The notes: generated from the letters alone by a model not told the origin. A stretch of 63,945 nt of DNA from Shinella fusca (GCF_014203155.1 NZ_JACHIK010000022.1:1-63945), one strand, 5' to 3'. Positions 28,714 to 39,026 are shown, counted from the stretch's first letter. A program made the numbers and translations.

Positions 28714-30507
28714 TCAAACGCTCTCCTCTTCCTCCGCCTCGCTCTGCGTCTTCTTCTTCGGCTTCAGCAGCGGCTCGGGGCTTACCGGCTTGGAATGCAG
28801 CATGTGCCGTCCCGCGCTGATGCCCTCGACGGCCTGCAATTCCAGCCGGGCGAGGTCGCGGCGGCGGATGTCGTCGCTGATGGCCAGCGCGTCGTCGGGC
28901 TTCACGCCCAGCTCCTCCAGCGTCTCCCGGCCGAAGACGAGGGCGGATTCGAAGGTCTCGCGCACCTCGTGCTGCACCCCGCGGGCGCGCAGCGACAGCG
29001 TGTGCACCCGGTCGTAGGAGCGCACGAAGAGCGTGGCGTTCGGATATTCGGATTGCACGAGGTCGACGATGCGGTCCGTCGCGGCCTTGCCCTGCGTGCA
29101 GATGGCGACGATCTTGGCGCGCTCGATGCCGGCGGCGCGCAGCACGTCCTTGCGCGTGCCGTCGCCGAAATAGATGCGGAAGCCGAAATTCGCCGCCTGC
29201 CGCACGCGGTCCGTCGAATGGTCGATGATGGTCACCTCGCGCCCGCCGGCAAGCAGGATCTGCGCGGCGATCTGGCCGAAGCGCGAGAAGCCGATCATCA
29301 GCACGTCCGCCCCCGCGCCCTCGAAGTCCTCCTCCATCTCCTCCTCCGGGTCCTCGACCAGGAGGAAGCGCGAGAGCGCGGCGGCGATCGGCGTCAGCGC
29401 CATGGAGATGGTGACGACGGCGATCAGCAGCGAGGCGAGCCCGTTGGAGAAGATGCCGCCGGCCGCCGCCGCCGTGAAGAGCACGAAGCCGAATTCGCCG
29501 CCCTGCGGCAGGACGAGGGCGATGCGCACCGCATCGTTGTGCGGCGAGCCGGTGAGGCGGCAGAGCGCGTAGATGACGAAGCTCTTGATCAGCATGACGG
29601 CGGGCGTTGCGATCAGCACCGTCAGCCAGTGCGAGAAGATGACGTCGAGATGGAGCGACAGGCCCACGGCCATGAAGAAGAGGCCGAGCAGGATACCGCG
29701 GAAAGGCTCCACGTCCGCCTGCAATTCGTGGCGGTAGGAGGAATCGGCGAGCAGCACCCCGGCAAGGAAGGCGCCCATGGCCATGGAGAGGCCGGCAAGC
29801 TGCAGCAGCATGGCGGCGGCGAGCACGACGAAGAGCGCGGCGGCGATCATCGCCTCGCGCGCGCCGGTGCGGGCGATGACGCGAAAGAGCGGGTTGAGCA
29901 GGTAGCGGCCGGCGACGAGCAGCGCCGTGATGGCGGCAAGCGCGATGGCGAAATCCTCGAAGGCGCTGGTCGTGTCCTCCGGCTTCTGCTCGGCAAGGAG
30001 AGGGATCAGCGCGAGCAGCGGCACGATGGCGAGGTCCTGCAGCAGCAGCATGGAAAAGGCCCGCTGGCCGTAGCGCGTGTTGGTGTCGCCGCGCTCGTCG
30101 AGGATCTGCATGGCGAAGGCGGTGGAGGAGAGCGCAAGGCCGAAGCCGATGATCAGCGCCCCGTCCCATTCCTCCAGCCCGAAGGAGAGCGTGAGACCGG
30201 CAAGGATGAGGCCGGTGACCGTCACCTGCGCGATGCCGAGGCCGAAGATGTCGCGCCGCATGGCCCAGAGGCGCGATGGCTTCAGCTCCAGCCCGATGAG
30301 GAAGAGCAGGAAGACGACACCGAGTTCGGCGACGCCCAGCAGTTCCTCGCCGTCGCGGATCTGGTGGAGGATCGGGCCGATCACCACGCCCGCGGCGAGG
30401 TAGCCGAGAATGGTGCCGAGCCCCAGCCGCTTGAAGATCGGGGCGGCAAGAAGCGCGCCGCCGAGCATCAGGAGCACTTCGTTGTAGGAGCTGTGGGTAT
30501 AGGTCAT
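28714..30507 (-). CDS. CPA2-family monovalent cation:proton antiporter (KefB/KefC-like)
   Basis: A 597-aa integral membrane protein. About 12 hydrophobic segments form the Na+/H+ exchanger domain (residues 1-385). A cytoplasmic TrkA-N/RCK nucleotide-binding domain follows, starting VLMIGFSRFGQIAAQILL, and the protein ends in a charged tail. This order is that of Kef glutathione-gated K+ efflux systems and related Na+(K+)/H+ antiporters. No KefF/KefG ancillary protein gene is adjacent, so the regulation type is unclear. The gene stands alone, with the palindromic repeat and IS on its 3' side and pmbA divergent on the other side. Confidence 0.9.
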   Translation of the reverse strand: MTYTHSSYNEVLLMLGGALLAAPIFKRLGLGTILGYLAAGVVIGPILHQIRDGEELLGVAELGVVFLLFLIGLELKPSRLWAMRRDIFGLGIAQVTVTGLILAGLTLSFGLEEWDGALIIGFGLALSSTAFAMQILDERGDTNTRYGQRAFSMLLLQDLAIVPLLALIPLLAEQKPEDTTSAFEDFAIALAAITALLVAGRYLLNPLFRVIARTGAREAMIAAALFVVLAAAMLLQLAGLSMAMGAFLAGVLLADSSYRHELQADVEPFRGILLGLFFMAVGLSLHLDVIFSHWLTVLIATPAVMLIKSFVIYALCRLTGSPHNDAVRIALVLPQGGEFGFVLFTAAAAGGIFSNGLASLLIAVVTISMALTPIAAALSRFLLVEDPEEEMEEDFEGAGADVLMIGFSRFGQIAAQILLAGGREVTIIDHSTDRVRQAANFGFRIYFGDGTRKDVLRAAGIERAKIVAICTQGKAATDRIVDLVQSEYPNATLFVRSYDRVHTLSLRARGVQHEVRETFESALVFGRETLEELGVKPDDALAISDDIRRRDLARLELQAVEGISAGRHMLHSKPVSPEPLLKPKKKTQSEAEEEESV

Positions 30508-30614
30508 CGGGAAGGCTTACCATGCTTCGGGCCGGTGGCAGGGCAAAAAAGGCGCGTGGCCCTTGATGCCCGTCACGGTGCACAATAAATGGGGCAGCAA
30601 AGAAAGGCCAAGTC

Positions 30615-31961
30615 ATGTCTGAGACGATCGAAACCGCAAGCCTTCTCGCGCGCGCCGGCGAGCTCATCGACCGGGCGAGGGAGGCCGGGGCCGACGCGGC
30701 CGATGCGGTGGTCGTTCGGGGCCGCTCCTCCTCCGTCAGCGTGCGGCTCGGCAAGGTCGAGGGCACGGAAGCCTCCGAGAGCGACGACTTCTCGCTGCGC
30801 GTCTTCGTCGGCAGGCGCGTCGCCAGCGTCTCGGCCAATCCCGGCTTCGACCTCAAGGTGCTCGCCGAGCGCGCCGTCGCCATGGCCAAGGCCTCGCCGG
30901 AGGACCCCTATGCGACGCTCGCCGCCGAAGCCGACCTTGCGAAGGACTGGCCGGACCTTCAGCTTTATGACCCGACCGAAGTCTCCGCCGACCAGTTGAC
31001 GGAAGCCGCGCTTGCCGCGGAGGCCGCCGCGCTTGCCGTTTCCGGCGTCACCAATTCCGGCGGGGCGGGCGCCTCGGCCGGCATGGGCGGGCTGGTGCTC
31101 GCCACCTCGCACGGCTTTTCCGGCGCCTACAGCGCCAGCCGCTTCGGCCGCTCCGTCAGCGTGATCGCCGGCGAGGGCACGAAGATGGAGCGCGACTACG
31201 ACTTCGATTCGGCGCTCTATTTCGCGGACCTGCGCGCAAGCGAGGAGATCGGCCGCGAGGCCGCCGCCCGTGCCGTGCGCCGCCTCAACCCGCGCCAGGT
31301 GCCGACGGCGAAGAACGTTACCGTCGTCTTCGACCCGCGCGTGGCGCGCGGCATTGCCGGCCATATCGCCGGCGCCATCAACGGCGCGGCCGTCGCGCGC
31401 AAGACCAGCTTCCTGCGCGACAGGATGGGCAAGCAGGTGCTGAAGGCCGGCCTTTCCGTCACCGACGATCCGCTGATCGTGCGCGGCCCCTCCTCGCGCC
31501 CCTTCGACGGCGAGGGCGTCACCGGCCGGCGCCTCGCGATGATCGAGGACGGCGTGCTGCAGCACTGGTTCCTCTCCACCTCCACCGCCAACGAGCTCGG
31601 CCTGAAAACGAACGGCCGCGGCGTGCGCGGCGGCACGTCCGTGACGCCCGCCTCGACCAACCTCGCGCTGGAGCCGGGCGACATCCCGCCGGAAGAGCTG
31701 ATCCGCTCCGTCGGTAACGGTTTCTACGTCACCGAGCTGATCGGCCAGGGCGTCAACATGGTGACGGGCGAATACAGCCGCGGCGCGTCGGGCTACTGGA
31801 TCGAGAACGGCGAGCTGACCTTCCCCGTCTCGGAGGTCACCGTCGCCTCCAACCTTGCCGACATGTTCCTGCGCATCACGCCGGCGAACGACATCGACCG
31901 TTCCTTCGGCGTGGCCGCCCCGACGCTCGCCGTCGAAGGCATGACACTGGCCGGGAAGTAA
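30615..31961 (+). CDS. pmbA: TldD/PmbA (TldE) family metallopeptidase subunit
   Basis: A 448-aa member of the TldD/TldE peptidase family. In E. coli, TldD and PmbA (TldE) form a heteromer that processes microcin B17 and the CcdA antitoxin. TldD carries the metal-binding HExxxH, and no such motif is seen here, which fits PmbA. Family blocks seen are VRGRSSSVSVRLG near the N-terminus, TPASTNLALEPGD, and GVNMVTGEYSRGASGYWIENG near the C-terminus. The ATG follows AAAGGC. The downstream cysQ-like gene starts four bases after its stop. Confidence 0.93.
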   Translation: MSETIETASLLARAGELIDRAREAGADAADAVVVRGRSSSVSVRLGKVEGTEASESDDFSLRVFVGRRVASVSANPGFDLKVLAERAVAMAKASPEDPYATLAAEADLAKDWPDLQLYDPTEVSADQLTEAALAAEAAALAVSGVTNSGGAGASAGMGGLVLATSHGFSGAYSASRFGRSVSVIAGEGTKMERDYDFDSALYFADLRASEEIGREAAARAVRRLNPRQVPTAKNVTVVFDPRVARGIAGHIAGAINGAAVARKTSFLRDRMGKQVLKAGLSVTDDPLIVRGPSSRPFDGEGVTGRRLAMIEDGVLQHWFLSTSTANELGLKTNGRGVRGGTSVTPASTNLALEPGDIPPEELIRSVGNGFYVTELIGQGVNMVTGEYSRGASGYWIENGELTFPVSEVTVASNLADMFLRITPANDIDRSFGVAAPTLAVEGMTLAGK

Positions 31962-31965
31962 GACC

Positions 31966-32772
31966 ATGCCCGATGCCGCTGCCGCCTGGACCGCCGATCT
32001 CGATCTTCTCACCGGCGCCGCGCGGCTCGCCGGCGCAAGGGCGCTCGATTTCTTCCGCAAGGGGCCGGAAGTCTGGTGGAAGAACGAAGGCCGCTCGCCG
32101 GTGAGCGCGGCCGATTTCGCCGCCAACGACATCCTCAAGAAGGAACTGCTCTCCGCAAGGCCCAACTACGGCTGGCTCTCGGAGGAGACGGACGACGACG
32201 CGGCGCGGCTCGACTGCGAGACCGTCTTCGTCATCGACCCCATCGACGGCACGCGCGCCTTCATCGCCGGCAAGGACATCTGGTGCGTCAGCGCGGCGGT
32301 CGTCCATCGCGGCCGGCCGGTGGCGGGCGTGCTCTTCGCCCCCTCGCTCGACGAGCTTTTCACCGCCGCCGCGGAGGGGCCCGCCCTCAAGAACGGCAGG
32401 CCCGTTTCGGCAAGCGAGCCGGATGCCGGCCGGCCGATCCGCATCGCCGCGGCCGAGGACATGGCGCACGGCCTCGAACCGAACATGGCGGGCGGCGTCC
32501 AGCGCATCTCCCATGTGCCCTCGCTCGCCTACCGCCTCGCCATGGTGGCGGACGGGCGGATCGACGCCACGCTCGTCAAGCGCAATTCGCACGACTGGGA
32601 CCTGGCGGCGGCCGACCTCATCCTTTCGCGCGCCGGCGGGGGGCTCGTGACGCTCGACGGCGCCCCGCTTTCCTACAACCGGCCGACCGTCAGCCACGAG
32701 ACGCTGTGCGCGGCGGGCAGCGCCCGGCTTTCCGGGCTTGTCGAGGCCGCGCGGCACCTTTCCGGCCATTGA
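31966..32772 (+). CDS. Inositol monophosphatase-family phosphatase (CysQ/SuhB-like)
   Basis: A 268-aa Mg2+-dependent phosphatase. Metal-binding motifs include SEETDDD (Glu), DPIDGTRAFIAG (Asp-x-x-Asp-Gly-Thr) and the C-terminal HDWDLAAADLIL. It could be a 3'(2'),5'-bisphosphate nucleotidase (CysQ), which removes pAp, or an inositol monophosphatase. It is next to pmbA and the DUF4170 gene, an arrangement seen in related alphaproteobacteria as far as I recall. Confidence 0.9.
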   Translation: MPDAAAAWTADLDLLTGAARLAGARALDFFRKGPEVWWKNEGRSPVSAADFAANDILKKELLSARPNYGWLSEETDDDAARLDCETVFVIDPIDGTRAFIAGKDIWCVSAAVVHRGRPVAGVLFAPSLDELFTAAAEGPALKNGRPVSASEPDAGRPIRIAAAEDMAHGLEPNMAGGVQRISHVPSLAYRLAMVADGRIDATLVKRNSHDWDLAAADLILSRAGGGLVTLDGAPLSYNRPTVSHETLCAAGSARLSGLVEAARHLSGH

Positions 32773-32885
32773 CCTTTCCCGCGGAATACCGCAAACCGTC
32801 TGCCGAAATCGGCATAACAGGCAATTCCCGGGAAAGTGGGACCCGGTTTCCCCTCCGGAATTGCGGAAGAACAAAAGAGAGAAAC

Positions 32886-33122
32886 ATGACCGAATCGATC
32901 GAACCGAAACAGCTTCTCCATCTCGTTTTCGGCGGCGAGTTGAAGACCCTCACGGACGTCCAGTTCCGCGACCTCGACAAGCTCGACATCGTCGGCATCT
33001 ACCCGGATTACGCCAGCGCCCTCGTCGCCTGGAAGGGCAAGGCGCAGCAGACCGTGGACAATGCGCACATGCGCTATTTCATCGTCCACATGCACCGTCT
33101 CCTGGACCCGAAGAACGGCTGA
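32886..33122 (+). CDS. DUF4170 domain protein
   Basis: A 78-aa protein of unknown function belonging to a family confined largely to Alphaproteobacteria. It shows the characteristic KLDIVGIYPDYASALVAWKG and AHMRYFIVHMHRLLDP segments. No membrane segment or signal. The AGAGAAAC ribosome site is eight bases before ATG 32886. It sits between the phosphatase and waaA. Confidence 0.88.
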   Translation: MTESIEPKQLLHLVFGGELKTLTDVQFRDLDKLDIVGIYPDYASALVAWKGKAQQTVDNAHMRYFIVHMHRLLDPKNG

Positions 33123-33215
33123 CCGTCCGTCCCGCGCGGCCTTTCCGCGCCGGACAGAAAGACCGGACCCCATGATCCTCGACCGCCCGAGCGCCAAGAC
33201 GAAGGTGCCCTGCCC

Positions 33216-34532
33216 ATGAGCAGCCGGCTCGCCCGTTTCGCGCTGTCGCTTTACCGCTGGGGCGGCGTCGCGCTCTATCCGGTCGTCGGCCCCTACATCG
33301 CGCTGCGCGCGGCCAAGGGCAAGGAAGACCGCGCCCGCCGCCGCGAACGCTATGGCGTGGCCGGCGTCGAGCGGCCGGCCGGTCCGCTCGTCTGGTTCCA
33401 TGCCGCAAGCGTCGGCGAGACCAATTCCATCGTGCCGCTCGTCAAGGAAGTGCGCCGGCGCGGCATCGCCGTGCTGCTCACCACCGGCACCGTCACCTCG
33501 GCCAAGGTCGTGCGCGACCGGCTCGGCTCCGACGTCATCCACCAGTTCGTGCCGCTCGACCTGAAGCCGGCGATCAGCCGCTTCCTCGAATACTGGCACC
33601 CGGACCTCGCGATCATGGCGGAGTCCGAGATCTGGCCGATGACCATCCTGGAGCTCGGCAAGCGCCATATCCCGCAGGTTCTGGTGAACGGCCGCATCTC
33701 CGACCGTTCCTTCCCGCGCTGGAAGCGGCGCCACGCCTTCGCCGACGCGCTCTTCGAGAATTTCGCGCTGGTCATCGCCCAGTCGGAGATCGATGCGGAC
33801 CGTTTCCGCACGCTCGGCGCCTTGCCCGTCATGGTCTCCGGCAACCTCAAGGTCGATACGGACGCCCCGCCCGCCGATCCTGTGGTGCTGAAAACCTATC
33901 TCGACCAGATCGCCGGCCGGCGCACCTGGGCGGCCATCTCCACCTTCGAGGGCGAGGAGGCGGCCGCCGGCAACGTGCACCGCGCCCTCAAGGAGCGCAC
34001 GCCCGGCCTCCTCACCATCATCGTGCCGCGCCATCCCGAGCGCAGCGATGCCCTCGCCGACATGCTCGCCGCGCGCGGGCTCAAGGTCGTGCGCCGCACC
34101 TCCGGCGAGCCGCTGACGCCCGAGACGGACATCTTCCTCGGCGATACGATCGGCGAGATGGGGCTTTACCTGCGCATGACGGAGATCGCCTTCGTCGGCC
34201 GCTCGCTCTTCGCCGAAGGCGGGCAGAACCCGCTGGAGCCGGCCATGCTCGGCTGCGCCATCCTTTCGGGCGGCAACGTGCAGAATTTCCGCGAGGCCTA
34301 CCAGCAGCTCGCCCGCAACGGCAGCGCCAAGATGGTGCGCGACGTCGAGATGCTGGCCAAGGGCGTGCACTATCTCCTCAACCACGACGAGATGCGCCGC
34401 CAGATGATCGACGCGGGGCAGGAGACCGTGCAGGAGATGCGCGGGGCTCTGCGCGCGACCGTCAAGGGGCTGGAGCCCTATATCAACCCGCTTACCGTGA
34501 AGGCGCGGCTCCACCCGCGCCAGACCTCCTGA
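33216..34532 (+). CDS. waaA: 3-deoxy-D-manno-octulosonic acid (Kdo) transferase
   Basis: A 438-aa glycosyltransferase that adds Kdo to the lipid A precursor on the cytoplasmic face of the inner membrane. An N-terminal hydrophobic stretch (about 5-30) serves as membrane anchor. The GT-B fold shows WFHAASVGETNSI, HQFVPLDLKPAISRFLEYW, AESEIWP and the late FVGRSLFAEGGQNPLEPAMLG block, all diagnostic of WaaA/KdtA. With lpxK 1 kb downstream it forms a lipopolysaccharide core and lipid A locus, interrupted by a HAD gene. Confidence 0.95.
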   Translation: MSSRLARFALSLYRWGGVALYPVVGPYIALRAAKGKEDRARRRERYGVAGVERPAGPLVWFHAASVGETNSIVPLVKEVRRRGIAVLLTTGTVTSAKVVRDRLGSDVIHQFVPLDLKPAISRFLEYWHPDLAIMAESEIWPMTILELGKRHIPQVLVNGRISDRSFPRWKRRHAFADALFENFALVIAQSEIDADRFRTLGALPVMVSGNLKVDTDAPPADPVVLKTYLDQIAGRRTWAAISTFEGEEAAAGNVHRALKERTPGLLTIIVPRHPERSDALADMLAARGLKVVRRTSGEPLTPETDIFLGDTIGEMGLYLRMTEIAFVGRSLFAEGGQNPLEPAMLGCAILSGGNVQNFREAYQQLARNGSAKMVRDVEMLAKGVHYLLNHDEMRRQMIDAGQETVQEMRGALRATVKGLEPYINPLTVKARLHPRQTS

Positions 34533-34542
34533 AGGAGCAGCC

Positions 34543-35271
34543 ATGACCGAGGCAGCGACGATCTCCGGCATCCTCTTCGACAAGGACGGAACGCTCCTCG
34601 ACTATGCCAGGAGCTGGGTGCCGGTGAACTACGAGCTCGCCCGCATCGCCGCCGGCGGCGACGAAGACCTGTCGCGCCGCCTGCTGGTCGCAGGCGGCAT
34701 GGACCCGGACACCGGCTATGTCACGCCGGACAGCCTGCTGGCCGCCGGCAACACGGTGGAGATCGCCGAGGGGCTGGTCGCCGCCGGTGCACCCTTTTCG
34801 GTCGAGGCGCTGGCCGAACTCTTCGACGGGCTTTTCGCCAATTCCGCAGCGCTTGCCGTCGCCGTCACCGACCTTGCCGGTTTCTTCGCCACCATGCATG
34901 CGCGCGGCTATCGCCTCGGCGTCGCCTCCAGCGACAACGAAGCCTCGATCCGCGCGACGGCGCAGCGCTTCGGCTTTGCCGATTACCTGCACTATGTCGC
35001 CGGCTACGACAGCGGCTTCGGCTTCAAGCCGGAGCCCGGCATGGTGCTCGGCTTCTGCGCGGCGACGGGCCTTGAGCCGCACCAGGTCGCCGTCGTCGGC
35101 GACAACAACCACGACCTGCACATGGGCCGCGCCGCCGGCGCCGGCCTCACCGTCGCCGTCCTGACCGGCACCGGCTCGCGCGAATCCCTCTCCGCCGCCT
35201 CGGACTATTGCCTCAACGACATCACCGAGCTCGTGCCGCTCTTCACCGGGGCGGGCGTGCCGGCGGAGTGA
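34543..35271 (+). CDS. HAD-family hydrolase (phosphoglycolate phosphatase-like)
   Basis: A 242-aa HAD subfamily IA hydrolase. Motif 1 is ILFDKDGTLLD (residues 10-20), motif 2 is GVASSDN, motif 3 Lys is in FGFKPEPGM, and motif 4 is VAVVGDNNHDLHMG. Predicted cytoplasmic. The substrate is unknown; gph-like enzymes act on phosphoglycolate. It starts ten bases after waaA with a GAAGGAG site, so it is likely cotranscribed with it. Confidence 0.88.
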   Translation: MTEAATISGILFDKDGTLLDYARSWVPVNYELARIAAGGDEDLSRRLLVAGGMDPDTGYVTPDSLLAAGNTVEIAEGLVAAGAPFSVEALAELFDGLFANSAALAVAVTDLAGFFATMHARGYRLGVASSDNEASIRATAQRFGFADYLHYVAGYDSGFGFKPEPGMVLGFCAATGLEPHQVAVVGDNNHDLHMGRAAGAGLTVAVLTGTGSRESLSAASDYCLNDITELVPLFTGAGVPAE

Positions 35272-35280
35272 GGCCGGGAT

Positions 35281-35434
35281 TGCCCCTCATCCGCCTGCCG
35301 GCACCTTCTCCCCGCAAGCGGGGAGAAGGAGGCAGGAGGCGGGCGCCTTCCACAATCGAGATGCGGGAAACCCGTACGGCATTCCCCTTCGCCCCGCTTG
35401 CGGGGAGAAGGTCGCGGCAGCGGGATGAGGGGCA
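35281..35434. repeat. Palindromic repeat of the CCCCGCAAGCGGGG family, copy 1
   Basis: Left arm TGCCCCTCATCCGCCTGCCG followed by CTTCTCCCCGCAAGCGGGGA; right arm CCCCGCTTGCGGGGAGAAGG followed by GATGAGGGGCA. It fills the HAD-lpxK gap. Other copies are at 42734 and 63761, with a partial related one at 36583. Confidence 0.9.
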
Positions 35435-35521
35435 GGCCCCAGGCTTTGTCCTCGCCTCAGTTGATTTTCCCCGCCGTCTCGCGTTTCTTGTGGCCCACAT
35501 GGCCGATGGCAGGGGACAGCA

Positions 35522-36562
35522 ATGGTAAGTGAAGCGCCGCCCTTCTGGTGGACGGAGCCGGACTGGCGGGCCTATGCGCTCTGGCCGCTCTCGCGCCTTT
35601 ATGGCCTCGTCGCCGGCCGGCGCATGCGTCGCGGGCGCCGCGCCGAGGTGCCGGTGCCGGTGATCTGCGTCGGCAATTTCACGGTCGGCGGGGCCGGCAA
35701 GACGCCGACCGCCATCGCCATCGCCCGCGCCGCCAAGGCCCGCGGGCTGAAGCCGGGGTTCCTGTCGCGCGGCTATGGCGGCTCGCTCGACGTCACCACC
35801 GTGGTCGACCCGCACCATCACCGCGCCCGGGCGGTCGGCGACGAGCCGCTGCTGCTTGCCCGCGAGGCGCTGACCGTCATCTCGCGCCGGCGCGTCAAGG
35901 GGGCGCAGAAGCTGGTGGAGGAGGGCGCCGATCTCATCATCATGGACGACGGTTTCCAGAGCGCACAGCTCGCCTTCGACTATGCGCTCGTCGTCATCGA
36001 CACCCGCCGCGGCATCGGCAACGGCCATCTCGTGCCGGGGGGGCCGGTGCGCGCGCCGCTCGTCGAGCAGATGCGGCAGGCAAGCGCGCTTCTGGCCATC
36101 GGCGACGGCGAGGCGGCCGACCGGCTGATCCGCCAGGCCGCGCGCGCCGGTAAGGCGATCCACTCCGCCACCCTCGTCACCGTCGGGGCGGAGGACCTGA
36201 AGGGCGAGGTCGTCATGGCCTGGTCGGGCATCGCCGACAACGCAAAGTTCCACCGCACCGTCCGCGAGACGGGCGCGGAGCTCGCCGAGACGCGGGGCTT
36301 CCCGGACCACCACTATCTCGGCGACGACGAGGTGGCCGACCTCCTCGACGACGCGGCGGCCCGCGGCCACCGGCTCGTCACCACCGCCAAGGACAGCGTG
36401 CGCCTTGCCGGCGGCCACGGCCGCTCGGAGGAACTGCGGGAAAAGAGCCGGGTGATCGAGGTGGAGATCCGCTTCGACGATCCGAAGGGCCCGGATGCGA
36501 TCATCGATGCCGCGATCGCCAATGCCCGCCGGCGGAAATTGCAGCGGCCGGCCGGGAAGTGA
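35522..36562 (+). CDS. lpxK: Tetraacyldisaccharide 4'-kinase
   Basis: A 346-aa membrane-associated kinase that phosphorylates the 4' position of the lipid A disaccharide. The P-loop is [19 protein letters not shown] (about 55-73). FLSRGYGGS and MDDGFQS follow; both are hallmark LpxK blocks, including the Asp pair in IIMDDGFQ. Length fits the family. AGGGGA precedes the ATG. Confidence 0.95.
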   Translation: MVSEAPPFWWTEPDWRAYALWPLSRLYGLVAGRRMRRGRRAEVPVPVICVGNFTVGGAGKTPTAIAIARAAKARGLKPGFLSRGYGGSLDVTTVVDPHHHRARAVGDEPLLLAREALTVISRRRVKGAQKLVEEGADLIIMDDGFQSAQLAFDYALVVIDTRRGIGNGHLVPGGPVRAPLVEQMRQASALLAIGDGEAADRLIRQAARAGKAIHSATLVTVGAEDLKGEVVMAWSGIADNAKFHRTVRETGAELAETRGFPDHHYLGDDEVADLLDDAAARGHRLVTTAKDSVRLAGGHGRSEELREKSRVIEVEIRFDDPKGPDAIIDAAIANARRRKLQRPAGK

Positions 36563-36582
36563 TTTTCAAGGCATGTCCGGCC

Positions 36583-36636
36583 CTTGCCCTTCTCCCCTTG
36601 GGGAGAAGGTGGCCCGAAGGGTCGGATGAGGGGCTG
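36583..36636. repeat. Partial palindromic repeat related to the CCCCGCAAGCGGGG family
   Basis: A single inverted unit, CTTCTCCCCTTGGGGAGAAGG, followed by GATGAGGGGCTG. It looks like one half of the longer element and lies between lpxK and the convergent DUF2093 gene. Confidence 0.7.
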
Positions 36637-36659
36637 TCACGAAGAGGAAACGGGCGGGA

Positions 36660-36914
36660 TTACCGCTTCTGCGTCGGCAACGCGCCGGCGCGCTTTTCCG
36701 CGTCCAGCGAGGCGGCGCAGCTCACATAGGCTTCCTGGCGGGCGACGCTCCAGTAGCGCAGCTCGTCGACGGGGATCGTCTCGCCGGTCATGGCGCAGAT
36801 GACGTGGGAGCCGGGCATCAGGATCTGGAAATCGCCGTCGAGGTAACGGATCTTCGCTTCCCGGCTGCCGCCGCGGCCTTCAAAACGGTTCATCATCGAC
36901 TTCAATATCCGCAT
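36660..36914 (-). CDS. DUF2093 domain protein
   Basis: An 84-aa protein of unknown function. The conserved block AKIRYLDGDFQILMPGSHVICAMTG followed by IPVDELRYWSV identifies DUF2093, an alphaproteobacterial family. The start could be 36914, or the ATG pair at 36896/36893, where family similarity (MMNRFEG) seems to begin; ribosome sites do not decide it. It follows mutL by 58 bp in the same direction, so the two are probably cotranscribed. Confidence 0.85.
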   Translation of the reverse strand: MRILKSMMNRFEGRGGSREAKIRYLDGDFQILMPGSHVICAMTGETIPVDELRYWSVARQEAYVSCAASLDAEKRAGALPTQKR

Positions 36915-36972
36915 GATTTCTTCGCCATGCCATAGCGTGGCGACCGGAAAATAGCCAGCCCTTTCGCCGCGC

Positions 36973-38763
36973 CTAGCTGCGGCCGAACAGCCGCTCGATG
37001 TCGGAAAGCTTCAGTTCGATATAGGTCGGGCGCCCGTGGTTGCACTGGCCGGAGCCGGGCGTCGCCTCCATCTGCCGCAGGAGCGCGTTCATCTCCTCCG
37101 GCCGCATGCGCCGGCCCGAGCGCACCGAGCCGTGGCAGGCCATGGTGGCGGCGAGGTATTCGAGCCTGGCCTTGAGGCCGCCCGCCGTGTCCCATTCGGC
37201 AAGCTCGTCGGCAAGCTGGCGGATGAGGCCTGCCGCGTCCATTTCCCCGAGCATGGCGGGCGTCTCGCGCACGGCGACCGCCCCGGGGCCGAAGCGCTCG
37301 ATGCCGAGGCCGAGCTTCGAAAACTCCTCCGCATGGGCGACGAGCCGGTCGCAATCGTCCTCGGGAAGATCGACGATCTCGGGGATCAGCAGCGCCTGCG
37401 CCGGCACGGCGCGCGCATGCAGCGCGTTGCGCATCGCCTCGAAGACGAGGCGCTCGTGCGCGGCGTGCTGGTCGACGATGACGAGCCCGTCCTCGGTTTG
37501 CGCGACGATGTAGTTCTCGTGGAGCTGCGCGCGCGCCGCGCCGAGCGGATGGCGCTGCGGCGGCTCCTCGGCGGGCGAGGGGGCGAAGGCCGGCTCGCTG
37601 CGCGCCGAGGGCGCCTCGAACTCGGCAAAGCCCGCCTGCCGGCCGGCGGCCGGGCTGGAAGGGGTTGCCTCGAAGGGCCGGTAGGGCGAGGCGGCGGGCG
37701 TCCAGGGCGCGGCGGGGCGCGGCGCCTCGGGCCGGAAGGCGCGCATCAGGCCGGAGGCGCCCGTGGTCGACGCCCGGTCGCCCTCGCGCGCCAGTGCCTC
37801 GCGGATCGCCCCGACGATGAGGCCGCGCACGAGGCCGGGATCGCGGAAGCGCACGTCGGATTTCGCCGGATGCACGTTGACGTCGACCAGCGCCGGGTCG
37901 ATCTCGATGGAAAGCACGGCGACGGGATAGCGCCCGTGCGGGATCGTCTCGGCATAGGCGCCGCGCAGCGCCGACCAGACCAGCTTGTCCTGCACCGGCC
38001 TGCCGTTGACGAAGGCGAACTGGTTGAGGCTGTTGCCGCGGTTGAAGGTCGGAACGCCGGCAAAGCCCGTCAGGCGTACGCCCTCGCGCTCCGCATCGAT
38101 CTCGATGGCGTTGTCGCGGAAATCGCGGCCGAGCACCTGCGCGATGCGGGCGAGCCGGTCCGTGCCGGTTGCGGGAAATTCCAGCGTCGTGCGGTCGGAG
38201 CCGGAGAGAACGAAGCGCACATGCGGGAAGGCGATGGCCATGCGGCGCACGACGTCGGAGATCGCCGAGGCCTCGGCCTTCTCGCTCTTGAGGAATTTGA
38301 GGCGCGCGGGCGTGGCGAAGAAGAGGTCGCGCACTTCCACCACCGTGCCGCGGTTGGCGGCGGCCGGGCGCACGGGCACCACCTTTCCGCCCGTCACGCT
38401 GATCTCCGCGCCCTCGTTCGCTTCCGCCGTCCGGCTGAGGAGCGAGAGTTTCGCCACCGAGCCGATGGAGGGCAGCGCCTCGCCGCGAAAGCCGAGGGTG
38501 CGGATGTCGAGGAGGTCGCTTTCGAGCTTGGAGGTGCAGTGCCGGCGGATCGCCATTTCAAGGTCGGCGGGCGTCATGCCGGAGCCGTTGTCGGACACGC
38601 GCAGAAGCGTCTTGCCGCCGCCGGCCGTGGCGATCTCGATGCGCGTCGCGCCCGCGTCCAGCGCGTTCTCGATCAGCTCCTTGGCGGCGCTCGCCGGCCG
38701 CTCGATGACTTCGCCGGCGGCGATCTGGTTGATGAGGGTTTCGGAAAGCTGCCTGATGCTCAT
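36973..38763 (-). CDS. mutL: DNA mismatch repair protein MutL
   Basis: A 596-aa GHKL ATPase of mismatch repair. ATP-binding motifs are [18 protein letters not shown] and [16 protein letters not shown] Pro/Ala-rich linker (about 330-410) leads to the C-terminal dimerisation domain. That domain carries [12 protein letters not shown], which fits the DQHA-x2-E-x4-E metal-binding motif of MutL nicking endonucleases. This is expected in bacteria that lack MutH and Dam-directed repair. It is divergent from the PAS-receiver gene. Confidence 0.96.
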   Translation of the reverse strand: MSIRQLSETLINQIAAGEVIERPASAAKELIENALDAGATRIEIATAGGGKTLLRVSDNGSGMTPADLEMAIRRHCTSKLESDLLDIRTLGFRGEALPSIGSVAKLSLLSRTAEANEGAEISVTGGKVVPVRPAAANRGTVVEVRDLFFATPARLKFLKSEKAEASAISDVVRRMAIAFPHVRFVLSGSDRTTLEFPATGTDRLARIAQVLGRDFRDNAIEIDAEREGVRLTGFAGVPTFNRGNSLNQFAFVNGRPVQDKLVWSALRGAYAETIPHGRYPVAVLSIEIDPALVDVNVHPAKSDVRFRDPGLVRGLIVGAIREALAREGDRASTTGASGLMRAFRPEAPRPAAPWTPAASPYRPFEATPSSPAAGRQAGFAEFEAPSARSEPAFAPSPAEEPPQRHPLGAARAQLHENYIVAQTEDGLVIVDQHAAHERLVFEAMRNALHARAVPAQALLIPEIVDLPEDDCDRLVAHAEEFSKLGLGIERFGPGAVAVRETPAMLGEMDAAGLIRQLADELAEWDTAGGLKARLEYLAATMACHGSVRSGRRMRPEEMNALLRQMEATPGSGQCNHGRPTYIELKLSDIERLFGRS

Positions 38764-39026
38764 GGCGCCATTTTCGCGGATTCGCCCGCCGCCCGCCAGT
38801 GGCCGCTGCGGCTTATCCCGTCCTGCCTTTGGCGATCCGGCTAAATCGTTTAATCAGGCTTTAATAAAATGCTGCCAACGTGCGCAGGCGCTTGTATGAG
38901 CACAAGCCGGCCGGTCTCCGGCGGACAATTTCAGCGTCGCTGGCCGCTGTCATTCCCATGTCCAAGGGTGCGGAAAGCACCGATCAGCATGTCTTCGGGA
39001 ATGCCAGACAGGCGAGGTCTGCCACG

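Noticed and set aside
28522..30588. A 688-aa plus-strand frame
   Set aside because: Antisense to the CPA2 antiporter gene; acidic and Arg-rich low-complexity translation without domains.
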